This document shows positions 53,546 through 63,776 of a DNA stretch of 64,000 nt, one piece after another (positions within the stretch are counted from its first letter, which is position 1; each line of letters begins with the position of its first letter). The DNA comes from JACPRL01 sp035573715. GTDB lineage: Bacteria > Acidobacteriota > Terriglobia > Acidiferrales > 2-02-FULL-67-57. The position numbers and the translations under genes were made by a program. The notes beneath the pieces are model-generated. The model did not search any database. It saw only the letters and a program-made list of their open reading frames with translations, and was not told the origin of the DNA. The DNA lies in the NCBI GenBank assembly GCA_035573715.1, contig DATLZZ010000004.1, forward strand, positions 1 through 64,000, written 5' to 3'.

Positions 53546-54400
53546 ATGCGCCGGACGGTTCTTACAGCGCCAATCTGGATGCTCGTAGTCTTTCTTGTCC
53601 CTCCGGCGCCCTCCAGCAATCGATCCGACTTTGGTCAAGTCGAGGAAAGAGCGAAGAGTGTCTTGGATGGTAAAGAACTGTTTCTCCGAGGCTTCTACTG
53701 CGACAACCACCTGCAGTTCACCGCTGATGGCGAACTTCTCAACCCCAGCTCGCCTGGCCCCTGGACCCTATGCGGCTTCGTAAAGATTACCTCTGTAGAG
53801 TTTCTTCCTGACGTCGTGGAAATCCGCGCCACGCGCGTTGTCGCCATCTACAACAAGAAAATGAAGGGCTTTGAGCACGCACTTACTCCAAAGGAGGCAC
53901 GCATCCAAATTGCACTCGCCCCAGGGGCTGACCGCGAGGCCAAACTCGGTGCCGCCACGCAAAAAGTCTTCTTCACCGCGAGGGAAGACTTCAGGAAGGC
54001 GCTCTCTGATTACTGGAACTTCTTCTTTTGGGAAGCGCCGCCCGAAGAAAAGCTGAGCAAGCTGAAAGAGTGGAAGATCTCTTCGGGGGACGAACCGCAG
54101 ACCTACGATGGAAAGGGCACCCAGGGGCACAATGAACCACCCATGTGTCTATGGTGCCAGGATCCCGAGTACACGGAGTTTGCGCGGAATGCACGGCTGG
54201 AAGGAATGGTGAAGCTGTGGTGCGTCGTGGATGAACAAGGCAGGGTAAACAACATTGTGGTTGTGGAGCCGATGGGAGCTGGCTTGGACGAGCAGGCAGT
54301 GGAATCGGTTCGGAACTGGAAGTTCAAACCAGCTCGACGCTACGGCCAGCCGGTGCCGATCCGAATGACGATTGAAGTGAACTTTCGTCTCGGGCCGTAG
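53546..54400 (+). CDS. Secreted protein with a TonB C-terminal domain
   Basis: 284 residues with an N-terminal hydrophobic signal (MRRTVLTAPIWMLVVFLVPPAP). The last 80 residues are a TonB_C domain (FARNARLEGMVKLWCVVDEQGRVNNIVVVEPMG, QAVESVRNWKFKPARRYGQPVP, MTIEVNFRL). The middle section was not recognised. Unlike the gene at 3163, there is no long proline-rich spacer or membrane anchor beyond the signal. Base composition is lower in GC than its neighbours. Confidence 0.78.
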   Translation: MRRTVLTAPIWMLVVFLVPPAPSSNRSDFGQVEERAKSVLDGKELFLRGFYCDNHLQFTADGELLNPSSPGPWTLCGFVKITSVEFLPDVVEIRATRVVAIYNKKMKGFEHALTPKEARIQIALAPGADREAKLGAATQKVFFTAREDFRKALSDYWNFFFWEAPPEEKLSKLKEWKISSGDEPQTYDGKGTQGHNEPPMCLWCQDPEYTEFARNARLEGMVKLWCVVDEQGRVNNIVVVEPMGAGLDEQAVESVRNWKFKPARRYGQPVPIRMTIEVNFRLGP

Positions 54401-54411
54401 CGGAGAGCGCG

Positions 54412-56136
54412 ATGACGAATCGGGAAGTGGCCAAAATTCTGCGGGAGACGGCGCAGCTGCTGGAAGTCGACGGGGCGCAGATCGGGCGCTACCGCAGCTA
54501 CGAGCGGGCGGCGCAACAGGTCGAAGCCTTGGCTGAACCGGTCGAGCAGGTGGCCTCCGAAGGGCGGCTGCGTGAAATCCCCGGCATCGGCGAGCGGATG
54601 GAAGAGCACATCAAGGAAATCCTGAAGACCGGCAAGTACTCCAAGCACCAGAAGCTGCTGAAGAAATATCCGGCGGGACTGCTGGAGATGCTCCAGGTGC
54701 AAGGCCTCGGGCCGAAGAAAGTTGCGGTGTTGTGGAAGAAGTTCAAGGCCAAGTCAGTCGAGGACGTGCGCAAGCTGGCCGCAGAGCAGAAGCTGCGCGA
54801 CCTGGCGGGCTTCGGGGAAAAGACCGAGCAAAACCTGCTGAAGGCGACTACTGCGTTCCAGCAGATGACGGGGCGCTTCCTGCAAAACCAGGCGGAGGAA
54901 ACCGCGGCGCGGCTCATCGCCCACATCGAGAACCTGGGTAAGAAAGTGGAAAACGTGACCGCGGCGGGCTCGCTGCGCCGTGGACGCGAGACCATCGGCG
55001 ACCTCGACCTGCTCCTCACCAGCTCGCACGCCGAAGAAGTCAGCCGGCACATCCTCGCCTACCCCGAGGTGGCGGACAAAATCGCGCTGGGCGAGAACAA
55101 AGTCAGCGTCAAGTTGACCAACGGCATGCAGGTGGACGTGCGCATCCTGGAGAAGAAGTCGTACGGCGCGGCGCTGATGTACTTCACCGGCTCGAAGGCC
55201 CACAACATTGTCCTGCGCGGCCTGGCGCGCGACAAAGGCTGGACGCTCAACGAATACGCGCTGGCCACCATCAGGGGCGGCAAGTGGGTGGCGGGCAAAA
55301 CGGAGGAAGAAATCTACAAGAAGCTGGGGCTCGCCTACATCGAGCCGGAGCTGCGCGAGGACACGGGCGAGATCGATGCGGCGCGCGAAGGCCGCCTGCC
55401 CAAGCTCGTCGAACTGAGCGACATCCGCGGCGACCTCCAGATGCACACCAAAGAGAGCGATGGCAAGAACACCATCGAAGAGATGGCGGAGGCCGCGCGC
55501 AAGCTGGGCTACGCCTACATCGCCATCACCGACCACTCCAAGTCGGTGACGGTGGCCAACGGGATGGACGAGAAGCGCACCTTGGCACACGCCAAGCGGA
55601 TCCGCGAAGCCTCGAAAAAGTTTGAAAACGGCTTCCGCATCCTCGCGGGCATCGAGGTAGACATCCTGAAGGACGGGCGGCTCGACCTCGACGACGAGGT
55701 GCTGGCGCAACTCGATGTCGTCGTCGCCTCGGTGCATTCGTTCATGAACCTGGAGGCGGCGGAGATGACCGAGCGGCTGCTAGCGGCCATCGAGAACCCG
55801 CACACGATGATCCTCGGCCATCCCACCGGCCGGCTGCTGCTGCGGCGCGAGCCGTATCGCTACGACCTGGAGAAGATTCTGGCCGCCTGCAAGAAACGCG
55901 GCGTGGCGGTGGAGTGCAACGCCTTCCCCGACCGGCTCGACCTGCGCGACGTTGATTTGCGCGCCGCCAAGGAGCACGGTGTCAAGGTCGTCATCTCAAC
56001 CGACGCGCACTCGACCGGGCATCTGCCGTTCATCAAATACGGTGTGCGCACCGCCCGCCGCGGCTGGATTGAAAAAGCAGATGTGCTCAATACCCTCCCC
56101 TGCGACGCCCTGCTCAAAGCCTTGCGAAAAGGCTAG
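54412..56136 (+). CDS. polX: DNA polymerase X family with PHP domain
   Basis: 574 residues. The N-terminal part has the HhH-containing Pol beta fold: GRYRSYERAAQQVEAL, REIPGIGERMEEHIKEI (HhH), the nucleotidyl-transfer site GDLDLLLTS and QVDVRILE. From about residue 340 is a PHP domain: GDLQMHTKESDGKNTIEEM, ITDHSKSV, ILAGIEVDILKDGR, GHPTGRLLL and STDAHSTGHL. The fused pair gives a gap-filling repair polymerase with exonuclease or phosphatase activity. In the first PHP motif glutamine stands where some homologues have histidine. It ends before a repeat stretch. Confidence 0.95.
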   Translation: MTNREVAKILRETAQLLEVDGAQIGRYRSYERAAQQVEALAEPVEQVASEGRLREIPGIGERMEEHIKEILKTGKYSKHQKLLKKYPAGLLEMLQVQGLGPKKVAVLWKKFKAKSVEDVRKLAAEQKLRDLAGFGEKTEQNLLKATTAFQQMTGRFLQNQAEETAARLIAHIENLGKKVENVTAAGSLRRGRETIGDLDLLLTSSHAEEVSRHILAYPEVADKIALGENKVSVKLTNGMQVDVRILEKKSYGAALMYFTGSKAHNIVLRGLARDKGWTLNEYALATIRGGKWVAGKTEEEIYKKLGLAYIEPELREDTGEIDAAREGRLPKLVELSDIRGDLQMHTKESDGKNTIEEMAEAARKLGYAYIAITDHSKSVTVANGMDEKRTLAHAKRIREASKKFENGFRILAGIEVDILKDGRLDLDDEVLAQLDVVVASVHSFMNLEAAEMTERLLAAIENPHTMILGHPTGRLLLRREPYRYDLEKILAACKKRGVAVECNAFPDRLDLRDVDLRAAKEHGVKVVISTDAHSTGHLPFIKYGVRTARRGWIEKADVLNTLPCDALLKALRKG

Positions 56137-56143
56137 CCACAAA

Positions 56144-56185
56144 GGCACAAAGACGCAACGAAACCAGGCGACAGAGACACAGAGA
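56144..56185. repeat. Degenerate CACAAAG/CACAGAG tract after polX
   Basis: Imperfect repeats of CACAAAGGCACAAAGACG and ACAGAGACACAGAGAG. It is the reverse-complement type of the tract after hutU at 15606. Both lie just after a gene. Confidence 0.4.
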
Positions 56186-56214
56186 GGCGTCGCGGGGTTC
56201 AGGAGTGCCTTCCC

Positions 56215-56241
56215 ATGCGTCCCGATGCATCCCGGACGCAT
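56215..56241. repeat. Hairpin in the polX-ino1 gap
   Basis: ATGCGTCC and GGACGCAT, separated by 11 bases. The rest of the roughly 195-base gap before the inositol-phosphate synthase gene holds no other recognisable signal except an AGGAGGG ribosome site. Confidence 0.4.
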
Positions 56242-56331
56242 GAAACCTCCGCTCCTATCTCCCCACCACCGCCTTGCAAAAGCGCGGCGGATGGAAGAAG
56301 ATAGCTTTCTCGCCAGGAGGGAGAACTCACG

Positions 56332-57648
56332 ATGATGCGCCGACCGGAAAAAATCGCCCCGCCGCGCGGGAAGCTAGGCATCCTGACGCCGGGGATGGGG
56401 GCGGTGGCGACAACCTTCTACGCCGGCGTCGAGCTCATCCGCCGCGGCGAAGCAGCGCCCATCGGCTCGGTGACGCAGATGGGGACGATTCGCCTCGGCA
56501 AGCGCACCGACCAGCGCGCGCCGCAAATCAAAAAGTTCGTCCCGCTGGCCAAGCTCGACGACCTGGTCTTTGGCGGGTGGGACATCTTTCCCGACAATGC
56601 CTATCAGGCGGCAGCCAAAGCGGGCGTGCTCTCGGCCGGGCACCTTGCCAAAGTCAAATCCTTCCTTGGCGGCATCCGGCCGATGAAGGCGGTCTTCGAC
56701 CCCGACTACGTCCGCCGGCTCCAGGGGCGCTGGGTGAAGAAGGCGCGCACCAAGTGGGACCTGGCAAAAAAGATTGAGGAAGACATCGAGACCTTCCGCC
56801 ACCGCTCGCGCGCCGACCGACTGGTGATGATCTGGTGCGGCTCGACCGAGGTTTTCTTGAAGCCCGACAAAGTGCACCGCGACCTGGAGAGCTTCGAAAA
56901 GGCCATGAAGTCGAACCACCCCGCCATTGCGCCCTCGATGCTCTACGCCTACGCGGCGCTCAAGCGCGGCATCCCCTTCGCCAACGGCGCGCCCAACCTG
57001 ACGGTGGACATCCCGGCGATGTGGGAACTGGCGCGCCAAAACAACGTTCCTATCTGCGGCAAAGACTTCAAAACCGGCCAGACGCTGATGAAAACCATCC
57101 TGGCGCCGGGGCTGAAGGCGCGTATGATCGGGCTCAACGGCTGGTTCTCCGCCAACATCCTCGGCAACCGCGACGGCGAAGTGCTCGACGACCCGGCCAG
57201 CTTCAAGACCAAAGAAGAATCGAAGCTCGGTGTGCTGGAGTACATTCTGCAGCCCAAGCTCTACCCGGAGCTCTACGGCAAGGTGCACCACAAGGTGCGT
57301 ATCCACTACTACCCGCCTCGCGGCGACAACAAGGAAGGCTGGGACAACATCGACATCTTCGGCTGGCTTGGCTACCCGATGCAGATCAAGATTGATTTTC
57401 TCTGCCGCGACTCCATCCTGGCCGCGCCGCTGGTGCTCGACCTGGTGCTGCTGCTCGACCTCGCCAAGCGCGCCGGCCTGCGCGGCATCCAGGAGTGGCT
57501 GAGCTTCTACTTCAAGTCGCCCATGTGCGCGCCCGAGCTCTACCCCGAGCACGACCTCTTCATCCAGCTGATGAAGCTTAAGAATACGCTGCGCTGGCTG
57601 CGCGGCGAGCCGCTCATCACCCACCTCGGCACCGAGTACTACGACTAG
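56332..57648 (+). CDS. Inositol-3-phosphate synthase
   Basis: 438 residues. Converts glucose 6-phosphate to inositol phosphate through an NAD-bound intermediate. LGILTPGMGAVATTFYAGVE is the NAD-binding loop; FGGWDIFPDNAYQAA, then the NGAPNLTVDIPAMWELA, CGKDFKTGQTLMKTILAP (active-site lysine) and GWFSANILGNRDG segments are highly characteristic. AGGAGGG precedes the ATG. Presence in a bacterium points to inositol phospholipids, mycothiol-like compounds or compatible solutes; nothing nearby decides which. Confidence 0.95.
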   Translation: MMRRPEKIAPPRGKLGILTPGMGAVATTFYAGVELIRRGEAAPIGSVTQMGTIRLGKRTDQRAPQIKKFVPLAKLDDLVFGGWDIFPDNAYQAAAKAGVLSAGHLAKVKSFLGGIRPMKAVFDPDYVRRLQGRWVKKARTKWDLAKKIEEDIETFRHRSRADRLVMIWCGSTEVFLKPDKVHRDLESFEKAMKSNHPAIAPSMLYAYAALKRGIPFANGAPNLTVDIPAMWELARQNNVPICGKDFKTGQTLMKTILAPGLKARMIGLNGWFSANILGNRDGEVLDDPASFKTKEESKLGVLEYILQPKLYPELYGKVHHKVRIHYYPPRGDNKEGWDNIDIFGWLGYPMQIKIDFLCRDSILAAPLVLDLVLLLDLAKRAGLRGIQEWLSFYFKSPMCAPELYPEHDLFIQLMKLKNTLRWLRGEPLITHLGTEYYD

Positions 57649-57660
57649 CGACTCAAGGCC

Positions 57661-58476
57661 ATGAAGACTTTTCGTGTGTGGATGTGTTTGACCCTCCTCA
57701 GCTTTTGTGTCCTCGCATCATCCGCAGGTGCCGAGGCCGAGCACTACTACATTCCACTCAAGATTGGGGCCAAGCTCGAATGGAAGCGCTCCGCGAAGAA
57801 GCCAGGCCGCCTCAAAGTGGTCGAAGTGCAGAAGCGTTCCGACGCGGAGCGCCTCGGATACAGGAAGGGCGATGAGATTATCGCTATCGACGGCGAACCG
57901 CTGGGAGACAAGACGCTTGAGGCTTTCACTGGACTCTCGCTTGAGGCCAAGGGCTTCCGAATTCGAAGAAAGAACGAGGAATTGGAACTTCCGGTCCTTT
58001 TTCGCATTACAGGTTTCGTGACCGGCTCGCAGACACATGCTCTCAAACCCGGCCGCCGCCCTCCGGAGCTAAAGGCACAAACAATCGCGGGTGAACCCGT
58101 CTCTCTCGAGCAGTCCAGTGGCAAGGTCGTGCTCACCAATTTCTGGGCGACCTGGTGTAAGCCCTGCCTGACGGAGATGCCGGATTTGGTGCGCTTACAA
58201 GAGAAGTATGGAACCGAGAGGTTTGTTGTACTGAGTATCAATCTCGACAACAGCGCCTCGGTTCTGAAGCATTACCTCGAGAAGCATCCTCTACCATTCC
58301 TCATCGTCCACTCACCGGGCATGGGGAGTAAGATTCCATCCGACTTCGGCGTGCGGGCCCTTCCCACCAGCATTTTGCTCGACCGCGAAGGGTACGTCAT
58401 GCAGGTCTCCATGGGTTACCGCCTTGAGGAGCAGGAAGGCTTTTTGGCCAATGCGATCGAAACACTCATCAAGTAA
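57661..58476 (+). CDS. Secreted PDZ-thioredoxin fusion protein
   Basis: 271 residues. Signal peptide (MKTFRVWMCLTLLSFCVLAS, SAGAE), then a PDZ-like domain at about 45-115 (VVEVQKRSDAERLGYRKGDEIIAIDGEPL), then a TlpA/ResA-type thioredoxin at 125-271 (VLTNFWATWCKPCLTEMPDLVRLQEKYG with the WCKPC redox motif, and VRALPTSILLDREGYV with the cis-proline). The thioredoxin would work in the periplasm as a disulfide reductase or oxidant. PDZ and thioredoxin in one chain is uncommon. It follows the inositol-phosphate synthase by 12 bases, and is lower in GC than that gene. Confidence 0.85.
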   Translation: MKTFRVWMCLTLLSFCVLASSAGAEAEHYYIPLKIGAKLEWKRSAKKPGRLKVVEVQKRSDAERLGYRKGDEIIAIDGEPLGDKTLEAFTGLSLEAKGFRIRRKNEELELPVLFRITGFVTGSQTHALKPGRRPPELKAQTIAGEPVSLEQSSGKVVLTNFWATWCKPCLTEMPDLVRLQEKYGTERFVVLSINLDNSASVLKHYLEKHPLPFLIVHSPGMGSKIPSDFGVRALPTSILLDREGYVMQVSMGYRLEEQEGFLANAIETLIK

Positions 58477-58494
58477 GCCCAAGCAGGTCGCAAC

Positions 58495-59004
58495 TTAGCC
58501 GCGCAGGACGCGCATCCAGCGGCGGCGCCGCAGACCCACGTAAGCCACAATTAGAAGCACGAAGAGCAACACGATGAGCGAGTCGCGCAACTGCCAACCG
58601 GCCTGCGCTTCCACTGAGCGCAGGGCTTCGGTGAAGGCGGGATTCTCAGGCTCAAGGCGGACAGCCTGGCGGTACTCGGCGCGCGCCCCGCGCAGGTCGC
58701 CCGCGCGCCAGTAGCAAGTTCCGAGCGCAGCACTCAGCGTGGCGCGTCTTCGCGCCGATGCGCCCTGCTCTTCCGCCGCCCAGGCTTCGTACCAGCGGGT
58801 GCGCCCCGGCAGATGACCGGCCGCAGCGCTGGCTTCGATCAGCTCGACGTGCAGCTCCCAGCTCTCTGGCTGCGCGCGCACGGCCTGCTCCAGCTCCGCT
58901 TCGCTCCGCGCATTTCCCTCATGGTTCAACTCAGCAACCGTTGCCACTGGGATAAGAGCCAGAAACACCACGGCCATGGCGGGAACCACTCGCATAGGAT
59001 TCAA
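58495..59004 (-). CDS. TPR protein with C-terminal membrane anchor
   Basis: 169 residues. Signal-like N-terminus (MRVVPAMAVVFLALIPVATVAE), then two TPR units (ELEQAVRAQPESWELHVELIEASAAAG, YWRAGDLRGARAEYRQAVRLEP), then a C-terminal hydrophobic span (SLIVLLFVLLIVAYVGLRRRRW). Topology is periplasmic TPR domain with a cytoplasmic basic tail. It overlaps the 5'-nucleotidase gene by four bases, so they should be coupled. Confidence 0.72.
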   Translation of the reverse strand: MNPMRVVPAMAVVFLALIPVATVAELNHEGNARSEAELEQAVRAQPESWELHVELIEASAAAGHLPGRTRWYEAWAAEEQGASARRRATLSAALGTCYWRAGDLRGARAEYRQAVRLEPENPAFTEALRSVEAQAGWQLRDSLIVLLFVLLIVAYVGLRRRRWMRVLRG

Positions 59005-60713
59005 TTCGAGCCGACGGCAGGAAGCCGCGGGGTGTTGGCCAGGTCAATCAGCGCCTCGCGGGCCTCGGCGGGAATGATTTCCCAATTGTTGTCCACTGTC
59101 GTCGGCACCTGCGGATGCTCACGGATGTACTGGATAAGGTACTCGCGCACCTGTTCGTTGGTTCGCCGTACTACTCTGGCGTGGCGCACCATGTCGTAGC
59201 TGCCTCCGCCCGACCAGCGGTAGCTGTTGAAGGCCAGTGTGAGCTTGCGCGCCGGGTCGAGCGGCTGCCCCTGAAAAGTCAGGTTGACGATGCGCTCACC
59301 CACGGGCCGCCGCAGGTCAATCTGGTAGTTCACCCCTTCGGCCATGTCGAACGAATACCCGGGAAGGCTGAGGGTCCCGCCTGCCGCCGGAGGAAACGCC
59401 GGCAGCTCCTTCGCCGCGCGCTCCAGCGCCTCCTTGAGCTGCGCACCGGTAATCTCGACGGTGACGAGCGTGTTCTCGTAGAGGTAGAGCCGGTAGAGGT
59501 CGCGGATGGTCACCGGCCCCGCCTTGAAGAAGGCGCTGGGCGTGAAAAGGGTCGCCAATGAAACGTCGGCCTGGCCGTAGTGCATCTGAGCGCGGTTGAT
59601 GAGTTCGACCAGCGGGTTGTCCACCAGCCGTCCGGTGCGCCCGCTTACGTCCTCGTCCACTTTGCCGACCACAGTGTTCAGGTAGGCTTCGGTGCGCTCG
59701 TGGGCGGCGCGGGTGAGGTCGAGAATCTTCGGGTCAGGCGCAATCGAGCCATCCATCGGCACTACGCGGCTCTGCTTGTCGGCGAGCTTCCAGCTGCGGC
59801 CCTCGCGCGTGAGGTTCAGCTCAATCTGCGCCACCGATTGTGCCCAGTTCCGCGGTTGAACTAGCAGCACACCGTTCACTCGAAGACCCGGATTCTCGCG
59901 ATGCGAGTGGCCATAGATAATGACGTCGATTCCCGGCACCTGCTCGGCGATATCCCAGACGCGGTCTTCTTCCGGATAACCGCCCTCTTGCGCAGCTCCG
60001 GTCTTCTCATCGCGGCCCAGACCTGAGTGCACGATGAGGATGACGACGTCGGCCTTGCGGCGCAGCCTGGGCACGTACTCCTTCGCGGTGGTAATCAGGT
60101 CGCGGAACGTGTAGCCGGTGCGGTTTTCGGGCACATCCCAGCGCGGAATCGCCGGCGTGACCATGCCGAGAATGCCGACGCGCACGCCGCCGACGGTGCG
60201 GATGACGTAAGGCTCGAAGTCGCGCTTGCGATCGTGGTAGGTGGAAACAATGTTGGCCCCCAGAATCGGAAACGCCGCCTGCTCCTTAAAGAGCCAGAGT
60301 TGGCGCAGGCCGAAGTTCCACTCGTGGTTGCCCACCGCCATGGCGTCGTAGCCCATGGCGTTCATGGCGGCGATGGTGGGATTCGGATCCTCGGCATACT
60401 TCATGGCCGCCAAATACGCGAGCGGTGTGCCCTGAAAGGTATCACCGCAATCGACCAGCAGAGTATTGGGCTGCTGCGTGCGAACGCTCCGCACATAGGT
60501 GGAAACTTTCGCCAAGCCGCGTTCGGCCGGTCGCGCGAACAGATAGTCATGCGGCCAGACGTTGCCGTGAACGTCGGTGGTCGCCAGCACGGTGAGATGA
60601 ACCTCGGCCGCAGTCGCGGGCGTCTGGCCGCCGACGCCCGCCGGCCACGCCAATAGCGCCAGCAGCACGGCAACGAGAACTGTTGCCGCGCGTTTCGCCC
60701 GAAGGGGTTTCAC
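59001..60713 (-). CDS. 5'-Nucleotidase/2',3'-cyclic phosphodiesterase family, secreted
   Basis: 570 residues. Signal peptide (RAATVLVAVLLALLAWPAGV) followed by the calcineurin-like metallophosphatase domain (LATTDVHGNVWP, LLVDCGDTFQG, MAVGNHEWNFG, VIIYGHSHR) with all metal ligands, and a C-terminal substrate-binding domain (about 350-550), as in UshA and CpdB. It recovers phosphate and nucleosides from external nucleotides. Starts at ATG 60713, 12 bases downstream of the GAF gene. Confidence 0.93.
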   Translation of the reverse strand: MKPLRAKRAATVLVAVLLALLAWPAGVGGQTPATAAEVHLTVLATTDVHGNVWPHDYLFARPAERGLAKVSTYVRSVRTQQPNTLLVDCGDTFQGTPLAYLAAMKYAEDPNPTIAAMNAMGYDAMAVGNHEWNFGLRQLWLFKEQAAFPILGANIVSTYHDRKRDFEPYVIRTVGGVRVGILGMVTPAIPRWDVPENRTGYTFRDLITTAKEYVPRLRRKADVVILIVHSGLGRDEKTGAAQEGGYPEEDRVWDIAEQVPGIDVIIYGHSHRENPGLRVNGVLLVQPRNWAQSVAQIELNLTREGRSWKLADKQSRVVPMDGSIAPDPKILDLTRAAHERTEAYLNTVVGKVDEDVSGRTGRLVDNPLVELINRAQMHYGQADVSLATLFTPSAFFKAGPVTIRDLYRLYLYENTLVTVEITGAQLKEALERAAKELPAFPPAAGGTLSLPGYSFDMAEGVNYQIDLRRPVGERIVNLTFQGQPLDPARKLTLAFNSYRWSGGGSYDMVRHARVVRRTNEQVREYLIQYIREHPQVPTTVDNNWEIIPAEAREALIDLANTPRLPAVGSN

Positions 60714-60725
60714 GATCGAATGGGC

Positions 60726-61253
60726 CTACTTGGGCTGGAAGCAACCGGCCAGCGCCGCGGCCACCTGGGTCAGTTCTTCCACGTCTTTTTGGGTGAAGTC
60801 GGGACCAGCCGAGGCAGGGTTCTTTCCCTTGCGAGAAACCTGGATGACGCCGGCGCTATGCCCGCCCACCAGAATCGGCACGCTGATGATTTTCTGAATC
60901 GGCTCGCTGGATTCGCCCTTGGCCAGCCTGACGGCTTCAAACACGGTCGGGTGCTGCGCGGCGCCGAAGTTGTTGATGGCCTCGGCGCGCTTGTCGCGCG
61001 CGGTGCGCACGGCAAGCGAGTTGGTGCTGGTCATCGGGATGCTGCCCACCTGGGCCAACCGGGCGGGCACGATGAATTCCATGTGCTTGCCGCCGCCGGT
61101 CACGCGCAAGATGGCCACCTCTTCCGGCTTGACCTTGAAGTTCTTGGCGATGGCCCCGGCCACCTGCTTGCCGAGCTCGGCGTCCAGCTCAGCCTTGCCT
61201 TCCACCATGGCGCCGATGACGCGCGCCACGCCTGCAGTTACTGGTGCGCCCAT
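60726..61253 (-). CDS. GAF-like domain protein
   Basis: 175 residues from the ATG at 61253, which has GGAGG nine bases upstream. The stretch FIVPARLAQVGSIPMTSTNSLAVRTAR and KIISVPILVGGHSAGVIQVSRKGK, with FTQKDVEELTQVAAALAGCF at the end, is typical of the last part of a GAF domain. Probable small-molecule sensor, or a regulatory partner of unknown enzyme. It lies between sdhB and the 5'-nucleotidase. Confidence 0.72.
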   Translation of the reverse strand: MGAPVTAGVARVIGAMVEGKAELDAELGKQVAGAIAKNFKVKPEEVAILRVTGGGKHMEFIVPARLAQVGSIPMTSTNSLAVRTARDKRAEAINNFGAAQHPTVFEAVRLAKGESSEPIQKIISVPILVGGHSAGVIQVSRKGKNPASAGPDFTQKDVEELTQVAAALAGCFQPK

Positions 61254-61313
61254 AGCGGTTCCTCCCGATTCCCTCCCCTCGTCATTATACGGCAAGGCTG
61301 CGGCGGCTGTTGC

Positions 61314-62012
61314 TCATCTTTTGCCCAGCAGCAGGGCTTTCTTGACCTCGCCGATGGCGCGCGTAACCTGAATGCCGCGCGGGCAGGCATCGGTGCAGTT
61401 GTAAATAGTGCGGCAGCGCCAGACCCCGTCGCGGTCGCCCAGAATGGACAGGCGCTCGGCGGTCGCTTCGTCGCGGCTGTCGAAGAGAAACCGGTGCGCC
61501 TGCACGATGGCGGCCGGGCCCACGTAGTTGGGGTTCGTCCAGAACGACGGGCAGGAAGTGGTGCAGGCGCCGCAGAGGATGCACTTGGTGGTGTCGTCGA
61601 AGCGCTCGCGCTCCTCTGGCGACTGCAATCGCTCTTTTTCCGGCGCTTCGCCCTCAGTGATGAGGTAGGGCTTGATGTCGCGGTACTTGGCGAAGAACCC
61701 GTCGAAGTCCACGACCAAGTCTTTGATGACCGCGAAGCCGCGCAGCGGCTCGACGGTGATGCGCTCGCCCAGGTCTTTCAGCAGGACGTGGCACGCCAAC
61801 TGGTTGCGGCCGTTGACCAGCATTGCATCCGACCCGCAGACGCCGTGCGCGCACGAGCGGCGGAAGGTCAGCGTGCCGTCCTGGCGCCACTTGATGGTGT
61901 GCAGGGCGTCGAGCAGGCGGTCGGTCGGCTCCGCCTCGATCGTGTATTCCGACCAGTAGGGTTCTTTGTCCTTGCCGCGCTCGAACCGCTTGATGCGAAT
62001 CTGCACCTTCAT
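61314..62012 (-). CDS. sdhB: Succinate dehydrogenase iron-sulfur subunit
   Basis: 232 residues. The [2Fe-2S] site is SCAHGVCGSDAMLVNG with LAC later (Asp replaces one Cys, as in E. coli SdhB); the [4Fe-4S] site is CILCGACTTSCP, and the [3Fe-4S] site CRTIYNCTDACPRGI. It carries electrons from FAD to quinone in the citric-acid-cycle complex II. It is the last sdh gene in the operon, 21 bases after sdhA. Confidence 0.96.
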   Translation of the reverse strand: MKVQIRIKRFERGKDKEPYWSEYTIEAEPTDRLLDALHTIKWRQDGTLTFRRSCAHGVCGSDAMLVNGRNQLACHVLLKDLGERITVEPLRGFAVIKDLVVDFDGFFAKYRDIKPYLITEGEAPEKERLQSPEERERFDDTTKCILCGACTTSCPSFWTNPNYVGPAAIVQAHRFLFDSRDEATAERLSILGDRDGVWRCRTIYNCTDACPRGIQVTRAIGEVKKALLLGKR

Positions 62013-62033
62013 TCGTTGGCTCCGACTCGGAGT

Positions 62034-63773
<1,740 letters not shown>

Positions 63774-63776
63774 TCT

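Noticed and set aside
54412..56136. Glutamine in the first PHP motif of PolX
   Set aside because: This substitution is known in functional PolX proteins such as Thermus, so it is not evidence of inactivation.
61314..62012. Aspartate in place of a cysteine in the SdhB [2Fe-2S] site
   Set aside because: E. coli SdhB has the same CGSD arrangement, so this is a normal variant.
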